A stretch of DNA of 14,091 nucleotides from an uncultured Bacteroidota bacterium (GCA_903944755.1 CAJATB010000091.1:1-14091), one strand, 5' to 3'. Positions 1-8,204 are shown, counted from the first letter of the stretch. Translations and numbers: made by a program. The notes: generated from the letters alone by a model not told the origin.

Positions 1-196
1 AAACAAAAAATTAGTAGCAAACCTTGCTGTGGTAGACCCTTTTGGCCTTACCAAATTTGTGGGCTTTACACAAGGCAGCAACTTTATAGTTAACAGCAAC
101 AGCTTTAGTAATACCAGAAACTATAAACTTACAATTAGCTACCAGCTAAGTAAGAATTTTGTGGAGAAGAAGAAAAAGCAAAAAATAAAAAGCTAG
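1..196 (+). CDS. Outer-membrane beta-barrel protein, C-terminal fragment (5' end outside window)
   Basis: An open frame enters from the left edge (first full codon at base 2) and stops at TAG 194-196, giving 64 residues. The C-terminal part reads SNTRNYKLTISYQLSKNF followed by a Lys-rich tail. An aromatic/basic strand of alternating residues, then a short charged tail, is typical of the last strand of Bacteroidota outer-membrane beta-barrel proteins of the TonB-receptor-like group. No start codon or plug domain is in the window, so the exact family is not settled. It converges on the regulator gene and is probably unrelated to the PUL. The frame is supported by the clean stop and the strand-like pattern. 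The product call is an inference from a short tail. Confidence 0.55.
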   Translation, partial: NKKLVANLAVVDPFGLTKFVGFTQGSNFIVNSNSFSNTRNYKLTISYQLSKNFVEKKKKQKIKS

Positions 197-218
197 CTAG
201 GTGTTTTATAATACCTAC

Positions 219-236
219 TAATAAAATATTTTATTA
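219..236. terminator. AT-rich perfect palindrome between convergent genes, possible bidirectional terminator
   Basis: TAATAAAATATTTTATTA is a perfect 18-bp palindrome lying 22 bp after the stop of the left gene and 114 bp beyond the stop of the regulator. A weaker inverted repeat (TAGGT 198-202 with ACCTA 213-217) sits just before it. The position between two convergent genes fits a shared terminator. It has no GC stem and no clear T-tract outside the arms, so this is a weak call. Confidence 0.3.
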
Positions 237-271
237 TAGCTACTAATTTTACTAATTACAGTTACTACTAC

Positions 272-311
272 CTATCTCTATATCTCGTTAAAGAAATCAA
301 ACAAGTTTGTT
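272..311. repeat. Extra copy of the regulator gene's 3' end (copy A)
   Basis: Bases 272-311 repeat bases 345-384 at an offset of 73 bp. The first 30 bases are identical and about 37 of 40 match overall. Copy B (345-384) is the true 3' end of the regulator gene. Read on the minus strand, copy A would encode N-L-F-D-F-F-N-E-I-stop, against the gene's own S-L-F-D-F-F-N-E-I-stop. The three differences are all transitions. A shared GTAGTAG (minus strand) follows both copies, with an extra spacer of about 11 bases in copy B. Confidence 0.75.
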
Positions 312-344
312 GTCTTTTTATAATTCCTACTACCCAAGCCTCTG

Positions 345-384
345 CTATCTCTATATCTCGTTAAAGAAATCAAATAAACTTGTT
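345..384. repeat. Partner of the 73-bp-offset repeat (copy B, within and just past the regulator 3' end)
   Basis: This copy holds the last codons and TAG stop (351-353 on the minus strand) of the 958-residue regulator plus six downstream bases. It pairs with bases 272-311. Confidence 0.75.
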
Positions 385-3227
385 TCTGTTGGCAATTCTA
401 ATTTCTTACGCAACCTATACCTTCCTAGTTCCACGCCGCGCAGTGATATATTCATTAACTGCGCTATTTCCTTGGTGGATAAATTAAGGCGTAAAAATGT
501 ACATAGCTTTAATTCGTTGGCCGTTAATTTTGGATACTTCTGTTTTAAGTTTATGGTGAATGAATTATGTGCTTTGTCGAAATGGTAAATAAAGTTTTCC
601 CAATCCTTGTCCATCTTGTCGGCGTCGTTTATTACCTTAATCATTTTTTTTAATTCATCCAAGCCCGATGAATTTTCTAACACTTTTGTCATTTTTGACA
701 TATGCGTTTTTAAATCCGATAACAGTTCCCCCTTTTGCACCAAGTGCATGGTAAAGTTTAATAGTTCGGTATTTTTATTTTCAACTTCTAACTGTAATTT
801 TTCATTCTTTATTTCGGTGATCCTGTTTTTTGCTTTATCAATTTCTAATTGCTTTAAATAGTTTAACTTTTTTTGTTCCTCCTCATGCCTTTCCTGCTGC
901 ACTATAAACTTTTTCTTTTGCCACCTTATAAGGATAAATACACCAATACATAATAGAAGCAAATAACCAATGAATGCCCACTTTGAAACGTACCATGCGG
1001 GTAGTACCGAAAAACGGTAATAGTCTACCTCCGATTCTTCCCCTAAATTATTACGCACTTTTACTTCAAAGGTGTAACTGCCTGCTGGCAGGTTGGTATA
1101 TTCCTTTTCGGTTTTACTATTCCACTTGGACCAATTGTCGTCCAAGCCTTTTAACCTATAGCTATATTCTAAATTATTTTGTAAGCCAAACAGGGCCGAC
1201 GAATATTCAAAATGTATAGCACCCCATTGCCCTCCCAGGTTTGGCGCTTGTTCCTTTTTTTGTAGTTGCTTTTCATTTACATTTCCAAAATAACCGCCAT
1301 ACAATAAACTATCTCCTTCCCCTACAACGCGTACTTCCCTTATGCGTACTTGTAAGTTGTAATTATTTTTTTTATACTTCGCGTAGTTCAAATTAAACAA
1401 GCCGCTTTCTCCTCCAATAAATACATTGCTTTCATTTACTGGATACACTAATTCAAAACCACTTAGTAGCTTGTTATTTAATTCTGGGATATATATTATT
1501 TTAGACGTTTTGGTGCTTATGTCCAATACGCCTAGTTGCTTTTCGTGTATGAACCAAATATTGCCTTCTTGGTCCTCCTTTAAATAACGCAAACTTTGTT
1601 GTCCCAATAAGTTTTGATAAAAACCATAGGGTTCGAACTTGTCGGTTAGTATATTGTATTTATACACGCCTTTTTCGGTGGCAACTACTGTTTCATTTTT
1701 TATTTTATATACATGGTTGTTTAAGCTTGATGGCAATCCGTTTTTGTCGGTATATAATTTTGGAGGCGCTTTTGTTGCAGTGTCTTTTTCAACACGGTAC
1801 AACCCGTGAAAAGGATGCGATACCCATATTTGCGTTTCCTCGTCCACGGCCACAAAACGAGACGACTGTGTAAAGTTTTTTACAGCATTAGTGGTGCCTA
1901 TATTATTTCCATTGTCGTTTAAATACAATAGCCCTGTATAGTTTCCGGCAACTATTTTACTTTCGGTCCCACTTGCCGTAACAGTTTGAAAATTCCAGAA
2001 TCCTGTTTTATTTGAAATTAACTTGGCTTCGCTTTCCTTTATTTGGAAGGCACCCTCGTGATGCGCTAATAATAATTTCTCATTTATGTTCGCTAAACCC
2101 CACACTTGTCCTGCGCTATTTTTTATGGCGGTAAAATTGCCTCGGTTAAAACTTAAATCGGTTGCCCCATTTAAGGGCACACTATATAAACCGCTCGAAG
2201 TGCCCACGTATAAGTTGTCCTTATATATGATAGTGGCATATACCGACGCGTCCTGGTAATTTGGGTTAACATGCTTAATGGCTTTATTAAAACCTACACA
2301 GTCAATACCATTATTTAATCCTAGCCACAAATTGCTTTGGTTGTCGGAAAATATAGAAAGTATATTATAGTTCTGTAGGCCCTCAGGCTTGGATAACCTT
2401 TGTATTAAGCCTCCTTTTTCGTCTATGATGTGTACGCCTGCGTTGGTAGTGCCTAGGCCTATCCATTCATTATTAATAGCGGTGGCCGTGTATATCCTTT
2501 CTTTTTCAATGGCACTTGTTGCCGGGGTGACAATTTTAGTGGTTCCGGCATTACTATAACTATATACGCCATTTTTAAGGGTGGTTATAATAATGATATC
2601 CTTAATGGGTAGGATAGCGGTTATTTCTACATCGATTAAATTACCACTTGGTAACGCCTTCCATTGTTCGTTTTCAAAGGCCATTAAGCCTGTTTTTATA
2701 TCATGGGCATACAATTTACCCTTGCATTCTCCCATATAACTCCATCCCAAAGGAGCATAGGCAACCGTTATTTTGTTGTTTGAGTACCTAAATAGGCTCC
2801 TTGAGGTTCTAAAAAACACATCATTCTTGTAATAGGCTATGTCCCATACGTCGGCAAAGTTTTTTTCCGTTTCTTGTAGTAGTTGAATAAGGCTATGGTA
2901 TTCAAGTTTCCCATTTGTTCCTGGGATAAAATATCCGAATTCATCTTGCCCACCTACATATATTCTATTATCGGCTCCAATTTCCACCGACCTTACAATG
3001 GTCTTGTTGGGAAGTGGGTATAATTTCCAATAAGTACCGTCGTAACTTAATAGGCCTTCGTTGTTGGCCACGTATATAATGCCGTTATTATCCTGCTTAA
3101 AATCCCAGTTTTGGAGCCCTGCTTTATAGTCTACTTTAGAATAATTTATAATATCAGGCAGGCCAATGGTGTTTTGTCCTATGCCCAGCATGGGCCATAA
3201 AAGCATTATAATTAGTATCTTTTTCAT
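351..3227 (-). CDS. Membrane-spanning triple-Tyr (Y_Y_Y) beta-propeller regulator with C-terminal LuxR-type helix-turn-helix
   Basis: A 958-residue sensor/regulator with a signal peptide (MKKILIIMLLWPMLGIGQ). Residues about 30-630 are beta-propeller-like, with repeated blades such as IIYVANNEGLLSYDG (50-64), NLWLGLNNGI (299-308), NLYVGTSSGLYSV (338-350) and NVFIGGESGLFNL (601-613). A Y_Y_Y domain lies at about 671-742 (LEYSYRLKGLDDNWSKW). One membrane helix (about 750-768) leads to a charged coiled coil (770-830). The C-terminal HTH (about 899-945) reads LSTKEIAQLMNISLRGVELGRYRLRKKL. No H-box, HATPase or receiver domain separates the helix from the HTH, so it looks like a one-component regulator rather than a hybrid two-component one. 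It is divergent from susC and probably controls that operon and itself; this is inferred from position. The start is the only Met in front of the signal peptide. Confidence 0.9.
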   Translation of the reverse strand: MKKILIIMLLWPMLGIGQNTIGLPDIINYSKVDYKAGLQNWDFKQDNNGIIYVANNEGLLSYDGTYWKLYPLPNKTIVRSVEIGADNRIYVGGQDEFGYFIPGTNGKLEYHSLIQLLQETEKNFADVWDIAYYKNDVFFRTSRSLFRYSNNKITVAYAPLGWSYMGECKGKLYAHDIKTGLMAFENEQWKALPSGNLIDVEITAILPIKDIIIITTLKNGVYSYSNAGTTKIVTPATSAIEKERIYTATAINNEWIGLGTTNAGVHIIDEKGGLIQRLSKPEGLQNYNILSIFSDNQSNLWLGLNNGIDCVGFNKAIKHVNPNYQDASVYATIIYKDNLYVGTSSGLYSVPLNGATDLSFNRGNFTAIKNSAGQVWGLANINEKLLLAHHEGAFQIKESEAKLISNKTGFWNFQTVTASGTESKIVAGNYTGLLYLNDNGNNIGTTNAVKNFTQSSRFVAVDEETQIWVSHPFHGLYRVEKDTATKAPPKLYTDKNGLPSSLNNHVYKIKNETVVATEKGVYKYNILTDKFEPYGFYQNLLGQQSLRYLKEDQEGNIWFIHEKQLGVLDISTKTSKIIYIPELNNKLLSGFELVYPVNESNVFIGGESGLFNLNYAKYKKNNYNLQVRIREVRVVGEGDSLLYGGYFGNVNEKQLQKKEQAPNLGGQWGAIHFEYSSALFGLQNNLEYSYRLKGLDDNWSKWNSKTEKEYTNLPAGSYTFEVKVRNNLGEESEVDYYRFSVLPAWYVSKWAFIGYLLLLCIGVFILIRWQKKKFIVQQERHEEEQKKLNYLKQLEIDKAKNRITEIKNEKLQLEVENKNTELLNFTMHLVQKGELLSDLKTHMSKMTKVLENSSGLDELKKMIKVINDADKMDKDWENFIYHFDKAHNSFTINLKQKYPKLTANELKLCTFLRLNLSTKEIAQLMNISLRGVELGRYRLRKKLELPTETSLFDFFNEI

Positions 3228-3264
3228 CGCAATTGTTTTCGGTAAATAAATGTATGAAATATAG

Positions 3265-3283
3265 TTGATGTAGTAATGATGTA
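3265..3283. repeat. 19-bp direct repeat, copy 1 (candidate operator)
   Basis: TTGATGTAGTAATGATGTA is identical to bases 3318-3336. It contains two GATGTA elements (3267-3272 and 3278-3283) with starts 11 bp apart, about one helical turn. It lies 38 bp upstream of the regulator start, overlapping where the regulator's own promoter would be. Binding by the regulator is inferred. Confidence 0.8.
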
Positions 3284-3286
3284 TTA

Positions 3287-3310
3287 AAATAAGCCAATTT
3301 CGGCTTATTT
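3287..3310. promoter_or_regulatory. Perfect 9-bp inverted repeat between the two direct repeats
   Basis: AAATAAGCC (3287-3295) and GGCTTATTT (3302-3310) are exact reverse complements around a 6-base loop. The element begins 3 bp after direct repeat 1 and ends 7 bp before direct repeat 2. It could be a protein-binding palindrome, or a hairpin in a leader transcript of the regulator. The sequence does not decide between these. Confidence 0.6.
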
Positions 3311-3317
3311 AACATAT

Positions 3318-3336
3318 TTGATGTAGTAATGATGTA
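3318..3336. repeat. 19-bp direct repeat, copy 2 (candidate operator)
   Basis: Identical to bases 3265-3283, 53 bp away start to start, close to five helical turns. It has the same two GATGTA elements, at 3320-3325 and 3331-3336. Two same-face sites with an internal one-turn repeat fit cooperative binding by a dimeric regulator. That reading is inferred. Confidence 0.8.
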
Positions 3337-3437
3337 GTTAACATTAAGGTAATATGAGCTTTAGTTGCCAACTTTATGCATTAGAAATAGGATTATTTTT
3401 ATAAACTAACGATTGTTGTTGCAAAATCTATGAAACT

Positions 3438-3460
3438 ACTTGCCTTTTTTATAAGCAAGT
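3438..3460. repeat. Inverted repeat ACTTGC/GCAAGT overlapping the candidate susC -33 box
   Basis: ACTTGC (3438-3443) and GCAAGT (3455-3460) are exact reverse complements with an 11-base T-rich spacer. The right arm touches the TTTG at 3460-3463 that is the candidate -33 element. A short operator is possible, but a six-base arm can occur by chance in AT-rich DNA. Confidence 0.35.
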
Positions 3461-3493
3461 TTGTATAAATGATATTGTATATCAATAACTTGG
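3460..3493 (+). promoter_or_regulatory. Candidate Bacteroidota-type promoter of the susC operon
   Basis: TTTG at 3460-3463 and TAACTTGG at 3486-3493 resemble the -33 (TTTG) and -7 (TAnnTTTG, one mismatch) elements used by Bacteroidota, separated by 22 bases. The start of transcription would be near 3500, giving a leader of about 50 bases before the ATG at 3554. The spacer contains a perfect inverted repeat, TGATAT-TGT-ATATCA (3470-3484). This is a consensus match only. Confidence 0.35.
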
Positions 3494-3553
3494 AATAGTA
3501 ATAACCATTTCTTCATTACTCAAAACGATTTTTTCACATTTAACTAAGTACTT

Positions 3554-6500
3554 ATGAAATTAAAACTCAGGATTTTGTTATCGACTGCCTTTGTTTTATG
3601 CTTGCTTGTTGGAGCTTATGCTCAAAACATTCAGTTTAAAGGCAAAGTCAATAATAAAGCCACAGGAGAAAACCTTGTCGGAGCTTCTATTATTGTAAAA
3701 GGAACCAAACAATCCACTATTTCTGATCAAAATGGCCGTTTTACAATTAGCATCCCTGCTAATGGAGCTGTTTTGGTTATTTCCTATGTTGGAATGACTT
3801 CCATTGAATCTCAAGTGTCTGCTTCTTCTAAAGGAGAATTCCTCCTTGAAACTAGTAACGCGCTGAATTTAGACGAAGTGGTGGTTGTGGGTTATGGTTC
3901 TCAGAAAATTACAAAGGTTTCTGGAGCTATTTCAACTATAAAAAGCATTGACATTGAAAAAATTAATGCGGTTAGAACGGAAGAAGCCTTACAAGGACGA
4001 GCTGCTGGTGTAAATGTGATTCAAGGTGGTTCGCCAGGTTCTAAACCTACTGTGTTAATAAGAGGTATTCCTTCTTTCACAGGTACCGATCCTACTGTCA
4101 TTGTTGATGGTGTTCAACAATCCTTGACTGACTTAAATTCAATTAACCCTGCTGATATTGAAACAATTAACGTGCTTAAAGATGCCGCAACTACCGCAAT
4201 ATATGGAGTGAAGGGTGGAAACGGTGTTATTGTTGTTACTACTAAATCGGGTCGTAGAAATCAAAAAACTGAATTCAGTTTTAGCAGTAATTATGGTATT
4301 CAGCAAGTTGCTAACACCATTGGTACTTTAAATGCTTCGGAATATGGTGCAATGATTAATGAAGGTAGTACCACAGCTGGTGGACCAATCATTTTCCCTA
4401 ACCTTTCCACTTTAGGCGTAGGTACAAACTGGCAAAAGCAAATTTTTAAAGATGCAGCGGTTCAAATTTATTCTTTAAACGCTAAAGGCGGTAGTGATAA
4501 AATGACCTACTTATTAAGCGCTGGTTACTTAAACCAAGGAGGTACAGTTGGTGGTAACGATAAGTCAAACTTTACAAGAGGTAATTTTACTGCAAATTTG
4601 AATTTTGACTTAAGTTCAAAATTAAAATTAATCGTGAACGCAAGTGCATTAACATTAGATTCAAAAGGCGTTCCGGAAAATTCATTTAATAGTGTTTTAG
4701 GTAGTGCTTTAAATTTTGATCCAACAGTTGCCATTTATAATACAACTAATACAGGTAGTAAATATGGCTTTAGTAATTTATTGTTATCTGAAATTTTTAA
4801 CCCATTAACTGTATTGGAGAATACCTACAATAAAAATGTGGGAACTAAATTGTACGGTAAGTTTGAATTACAATATAATGTTGCTAAGAACCTAAACTTT
4901 ATTTCTCGTTTTGGTTACACCAAGTATGATGGTAACGCTAAATCGTTTTCACCACTTGCTTATTATGGCCCACTTAACGTAGAAAATTCAATGAATGCAG
5001 ATGGTTCGGCAGTAGTTGGTAAACACAATAGAGTTGCACACGAAAAAACAAGCAACTTTAACTATACGTTCGAGAATTACTTTAATTATACTTTAAAGCG
5101 TGATGCGCATAGTTTTGATTTAATTGGCGGTATCGCTGCTTCTAAGTTAACAGGTAATGCTGCAGGTGCAACAAGACAAGATGTTCCATTTAATTCATGG
5201 GAGTTTGCGGACTTTACAGCAGCTACTGGTACAAACATTTCAACAAATACAGACGCAGTATCTGGCTATTATTACCAATACTTTAGAAAAAACATTTCTT
5301 ACTTTGGTCGTTTAAATTACGATTATAGTGAAAAATATTTAGCTTCTGTTTCTGCACGTCGTGATGGTTCAATTGCTTTTGGTAAAGAAAACCAATTTGG
5401 TAATTTTTATGCTGGTTCATTAGGCTGGGTAGTTTCTAATGAAAAATTCTTTAAAAGCAATTTTGTTAATTTCTTCAAGATTAGAGGAAGTTATGGTACT
5501 ACAGGTAATGAAAACGTGAATCCTCAATTTGTAGGTATTATCACAGGAGGCCCTAGCTATGGTCCAACTGCAAACAGCAACGGATATAGCTTTGGTGAAA
5601 GTTTCACTCCAGGTTCAACTATTGGGTCAGCAGCTAACAACGCATTAAGATGGGAAAAACAAATCCAAACTAATATTGGTTTTGATTTAAATTTCGCCGA
5701 CAATCATTTTTCTATTAATGCTGATTATTTTAGTAAAACAGTAGATGGTTTATTATTTACGCCTTCTGCTTCATTATACCTTGGTACAGTGCCTATTCCA
5801 CAAGCGAATATTGGTACTACAACAAGTAAAGGATTTGATTTCACCTTAAACTATCGTAATAATCCAGGGAAAAAAGTAAAGGTTAATTCTTCATTAACTT
5901 TCACAACTGCTATTAACGAAGTAACTTCTACCAATTCCGATGGAACTGCAAAAATTTTCGGTGGATCTTATTTTAACGGACAATCTCAAGTGGTTACTGT
6001 TTTCGAAAAAGGATTTACACCTGGTTATTTTTACGGGTATAAAACGGATGGTTTATTTCAAAATGCAGCAGCAGTTGCAGCAGCTCCTAAACAAGCTGGC
6101 GCTCAGGCAGGTGACATTAAATTTGTTGACATAAACGGAGACAATGTAATTGACGCTTTAGATAAAACTAAAATTGGTGATCCTTTTGCAAAATTCACAT
6201 TAGGTTGGAATATGAATGTTCAAGTGGGTAATTTTGATTTTGTATCCTTTGTTTATGCTTCTGTAGGCAATGATGTTTATAGGGCTTTTGAAAGAAATGC
6301 AAACTATACAAATAAGCCACGTGAAATTTTAGCAAGATGGACTGGAGAAAATTCAACGAACGATGCCCGTTTCCCTAGATATTCTTTTATTGATAATAAT
6401 AATAATGCAAGAGTTTCAGATCGCTATGTTGAAGATGGCTCATTTATTAAAATAAAGAATCTACAACTAGGGTATTCATTACCAGCGTCTTTAACTAAGA

Positions 6501-6670
6501 AGGGTTTAAATAAAGTGCGTTTTTATGTACAAGTTAAAAACGCGTACACATTCACGAAATACACTGGCTACGATCCAGAAATTCCAGGAGGAATTCTTGA
6601 AACTGGTGTAGATCGTGGTGCTTATCCGCAACCTAGAACCTTCGCTGTAGGACTTGATATTAAATTCTAA
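3554..6670 (+). CDS. susC: SusC-like TonB-dependent outer-membrane glycan transporter
   Basis: This 1038-residue outer-membrane importer of oligosaccharides works with the SusD partner encoded next to it. The signal peptide (MKLKLRILLSTAFVLCLLVGAYA) would be cut after residue 23. A carboxypeptidase-D-regulatory-like beta-sandwich (about 26-104: FKGKVNNKATGENLVGASI, ISDQNGRFTISIP) precedes a TonB-box-like stretch LDEVVVVGYGS (107-117). The plug (about 118-235) has ALQGRAAGVNVIQGGSPG, VLIRGI, VIVDGV and GNGVIVVTTKSG. The rest is the beta-barrel and ends in Phe, as expected for barrel insertion. Length and order are normal for the SusC/RagA family. It is the first gene of the operon. The substrate, a beta-glucan, is inferred only from the downstream GH16 and GH3 enzymes. 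The symbol is a family name, not proof of starch uptake. Confidence 0.95.
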   Translation: MKLKLRILLSTAFVLCLLVGAYAQNIQFKGKVNNKATGENLVGASIIVKGTKQSTISDQNGRFTISIPANGAVLVISYVGMTSIESQVSASSKGEFLLETSNALNLDEVVVVGYGSQKITKVSGAISTIKSIDIEKINAVRTEEALQGRAAGVNVIQGGSPGSKPTVLIRGIPSFTGTDPTVIVDGVQQSLTDLNSINPADIETINVLKDAATTAIYGVKGGNGVIVVTTKSGRRNQKTEFSFSSNYGIQQVANTIGTLNASEYGAMINEGSTTAGGPIIFPNLSTLGVGTNWQKQIFKDAAVQIYSLNAKGGSDKMTYLLSAGYLNQGGTVGGNDKSNFTRGNFTANLNFDLSSKLKLIVNASALTLDSKGVPENSFNSVLGSALNFDPTVAIYNTTNTGSKYGFSNLLLSEIFNPLTVLENTYNKNVGTKLYGKFELQYNVAKNLNFISRFGYTKYDGNAKSFSPLAYYGPLNVENSMNADGSAVVGKHNRVAHEKTSNFNYTFENYFNYTLKRDAHSFDLIGGIAASKLTGNAAGATRQDVPFNSWEFADFTAATGTNISTNTDAVSGYYYQYFRKNISYFGRLNYDYSEKYLASVSARRDGSIAFGKENQFGNFYAGSLGWVVSNEKFFKSNFVNFFKIRGSYGTTGNENVNPQFVGIITGGPSYGPTANSNGYSFGESFTPGSTIGSAANNALRWEKQIQTNIGFDLNFADNHFSINADYFSKTVDGLLFTPSASLYLGTVPIPQANIGTTTSKGFDFTLNYRNNPGKKVKVNSSLTFTTAINEVTSTNSDGTAKIFGGSYFNGQSQVVTVFEKGFTPGYFYGYKTDGLFQNAAAVAAAPKQAGAQAGDIKFVDINGDNVIDALDKTKIGDPFAKFTLGWNMNVQVGNFDFVSFVYASVGNDVYRAFERNANYTNKPREILARWTGENSTNDARFPRYSFIDNNNNARVSDRYVEDGSFIKIKNLQLGYSLPASLTKKGLNKVRFYVQVKNAYTFTKYTGYDPEIPGGILETGVDRGAYPQPRTFAVGLDIKF

Positions 6671-6680
6671 ATCTTCTTAA

Positions 6681-8204
6681 ATGAATAGTACTATGAAAAA
6701 TTATTTTAAAATGCTCCTCCTGATTGCTACTTTTTGCAGTCTTGAATCTTGCACAAAATTTGTGGATTACAACCCACACGAGGATTATAAGATAACCGAA
6801 CAGGATTATCTGAAATCAGAATCGGATTACAGATCAATGGTTGTGAGTGTTTATACTCCTTTACAGTGGATAAACCAAGTAGTTCCAATTGGCGAGATTG
6901 CTTCTGACAACGCTGTTTCTGGTGGCGAAAATGCTTCTGATGTTTTGTCGCTTCAACAAATTGACGACTACACACATACTGCTGTTAATAGTCAATTAAG
7001 CGAAATTTGGCAAACTGCTTATGAGGGTATTAATAGAGCAAACTATATCAATCAATACAAGGCCACAAACCCTGCAGGGGTTGCTGTTACCTTCCCAGGT
7101 AAAGAGGCATTATTTGGTGAAACGCTATTTTTAAGGGCTTACTATTATTTTACACTAGTTAAAATGTTTGGTGATGTTCCATTATTCACAGATAAAAGAT
7201 TATCACTTACCGATTCTAAGTCTTTAAAAAGAGCAGCGAAAGCTGATGTATACAAGCAAATCGAAACTGACTTAACTGCTGCAGTTGCTGCCTTACCTGC
7301 CATTCAAAACGAAAAGGGTAGAATTACTAAATATGCAGCACAAGCTTTGTTAGGTAAGGTTTATTTATACCAAAACAAATTCGACCTTGCTGCATCTACA
7401 TTAGAGACAGTAATTACTTCGAATAGTTTTTCTTTAGTAAATGATTTTGCTTCTATCTTTTTAGTAAGTGGTGAAAATGGTACTGAGTCGGTTTTTGAAA
7501 TTCAGTATTCTAATACTTCTCCTTATTATAACTGGGGTGGTGCAACAAGAGGCCAAGGTAATTATGCTATTCAACAATGTGGTATTAGAGGTTTAAATGG
7601 TTCTGGCGATATGCCTTATGCTGCAGGTTGGAGTACTAATTTACCTACTGCTAATTTGGCAAACGCTTACCAAGCTGGTGACCAACGTAAAGCAGTTACT
7701 GTATTAGACATTGAAGCTTACAAAGCGGCTAACCCTTCTTATGGTATCACTTACCAAGTTGCTCCTTATAAAAATACTGGTTTTTATAACCAAAAGTATT
7801 TACCTAGAAAAGGACAAACTTCTGGTCAGGTGGAACTAAACTATCTTAATAATTTTAGAATTATTCGTTATTCAGATGTTTTATTAATGGCTGCTGAGGC
7901 AAATGTGAAAGCGACTACTGTTAATGAGTCAAAAGCAAAAACATATTTAAATTTAGTGCGTCGTAGAGCATTTAGTGATAACAATCACGATATCACTTCT
8001 TCAAGTACTACTTTATATAATGATATTTTGAACGAACGTAGACTAGAATTAGGAATGGAAGGCGACCGTTTCTTTGACTTAGTAAGAACTGCTAAAGCTA
8101 GTTCTGTATTAGGTTCAAAATTTGTTGTCGGTAAACATGAAGTATTCCCTATTCCTCAAACAGAAATAGATATTTCTGGTATTACACAAAATGCAGGATA
8201 TTAA
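6681..8204 (+). CDS. susD: SusD/RagB-like outer-membrane glycan-binding lipoprotein
   Basis: This 507-residue surface lipoprotein would cap the SusC channel and bind the glycan. A signal peptide ends in the lipobox L-E-S-C (acylated Cys 24). Family hallmarks are FGETLFLRAYYYFTLVKMFGDVP (residues about 145-167), the KADVYKQIETDLTAAV helix (188-203), LNERRLELGMEGDRFFDLVR (450-469) and the C-terminal VFPIPQTEID...QNAGY (488-507). The start is uncertain. Met1 at 6681 lies 10 bp after the susC stop, while Met5 at 6693 gives a more typical signal peptide beginning MKNYFKM; either keeps the same mature protein. Translational coupling to susC is likely from the spacing. Glucan binding is inferred from the locus. 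Confidence 0.94.
   Translation: MNSTMKNYFKMLLLIATFCSLESCTKFVDYNPHEDYKITEQDYLKSESDYRSMVVSVYTPLQWINQVVPIGEIASDNAVSGGENASDVLSLQQIDDYTHTAVNSQLSEIWQTAYEGINRANYINQYKATNPAGVAVTFPGKEALFGETLFLRAYYYFTLVKMFGDVPLFTDKRLSLTDSKSLKRAAKADVYKQIETDLTAAVAALPAIQNEKGRITKYAAQALLGKVYLYQNKFDLAASTLETVITSNSFSLVNDFASIFLVSGENGTESVFEIQYSNTSPYYNWGGATRGQGNYAIQQCGIRGLNGSGDMPYAAGWSTNLPTANLANAYQAGDQRKAVTVLDIEAYKAANPSYGITYQVAPYKNTGFYNQKYLPRKGQTSGQVELNYLNNFRIIRYSDVLLMAAEANVKATTVNESKAKTYLNLVRRRAFSDNNHDITSSSTTLYNDILNERRLELGMEGDRFFDLVRTAKASSVLGSKFVVGKHEVFPIPQTEIDISGITQNAGY

Larger units (their letters stand above)
3228..3553. promoter_or_regulatory. Divergent regulatory region between regulator and susC (326 bp, no gene)
   Basis: This non-coding, AT-rich stretch separates the two divergent transcription units and must contain both promoters. 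The regulator-proximal half holds two 19-bp direct repeats around a 9-bp-stem hairpin. The susC-proximal half holds two short inverted repeats (3438-3460 and 3470-3484) and a candidate promoter. AAGTACTT, an 8-bp palindrome, directly precedes the susC ATG. On the minus strand TATATTTC (plus bases 3256-3263) resembles the TAnnTTTG -7 box for the regulator, but no -33 box is found at the right distance. I see no open frame or RNA gene here. Confidence 0.7.

Noticed and set aside
307..588. 93-residue plus-strand frame
   Set aside because: It lies antisense to the end of the regulator gene, has low-complexity composition and no recognisable motif.
607..1219. Two short plus-strand frames inside the regulator gene
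   Set aside because: They are reverse-strand shadows of the coiled-coil and triple-Tyr coding parts, with no motif or start context.
3265..3336. CRISPR array
   Set aside because: There are only two repeats, with a palindrome between them rather than a spacer set, and no cas genes.
5940..6134. 64-residue alternative plus-strand frame inside susC
   Set aside because: It is a shifted-frame shadow of the SusC barrel, with no motif.
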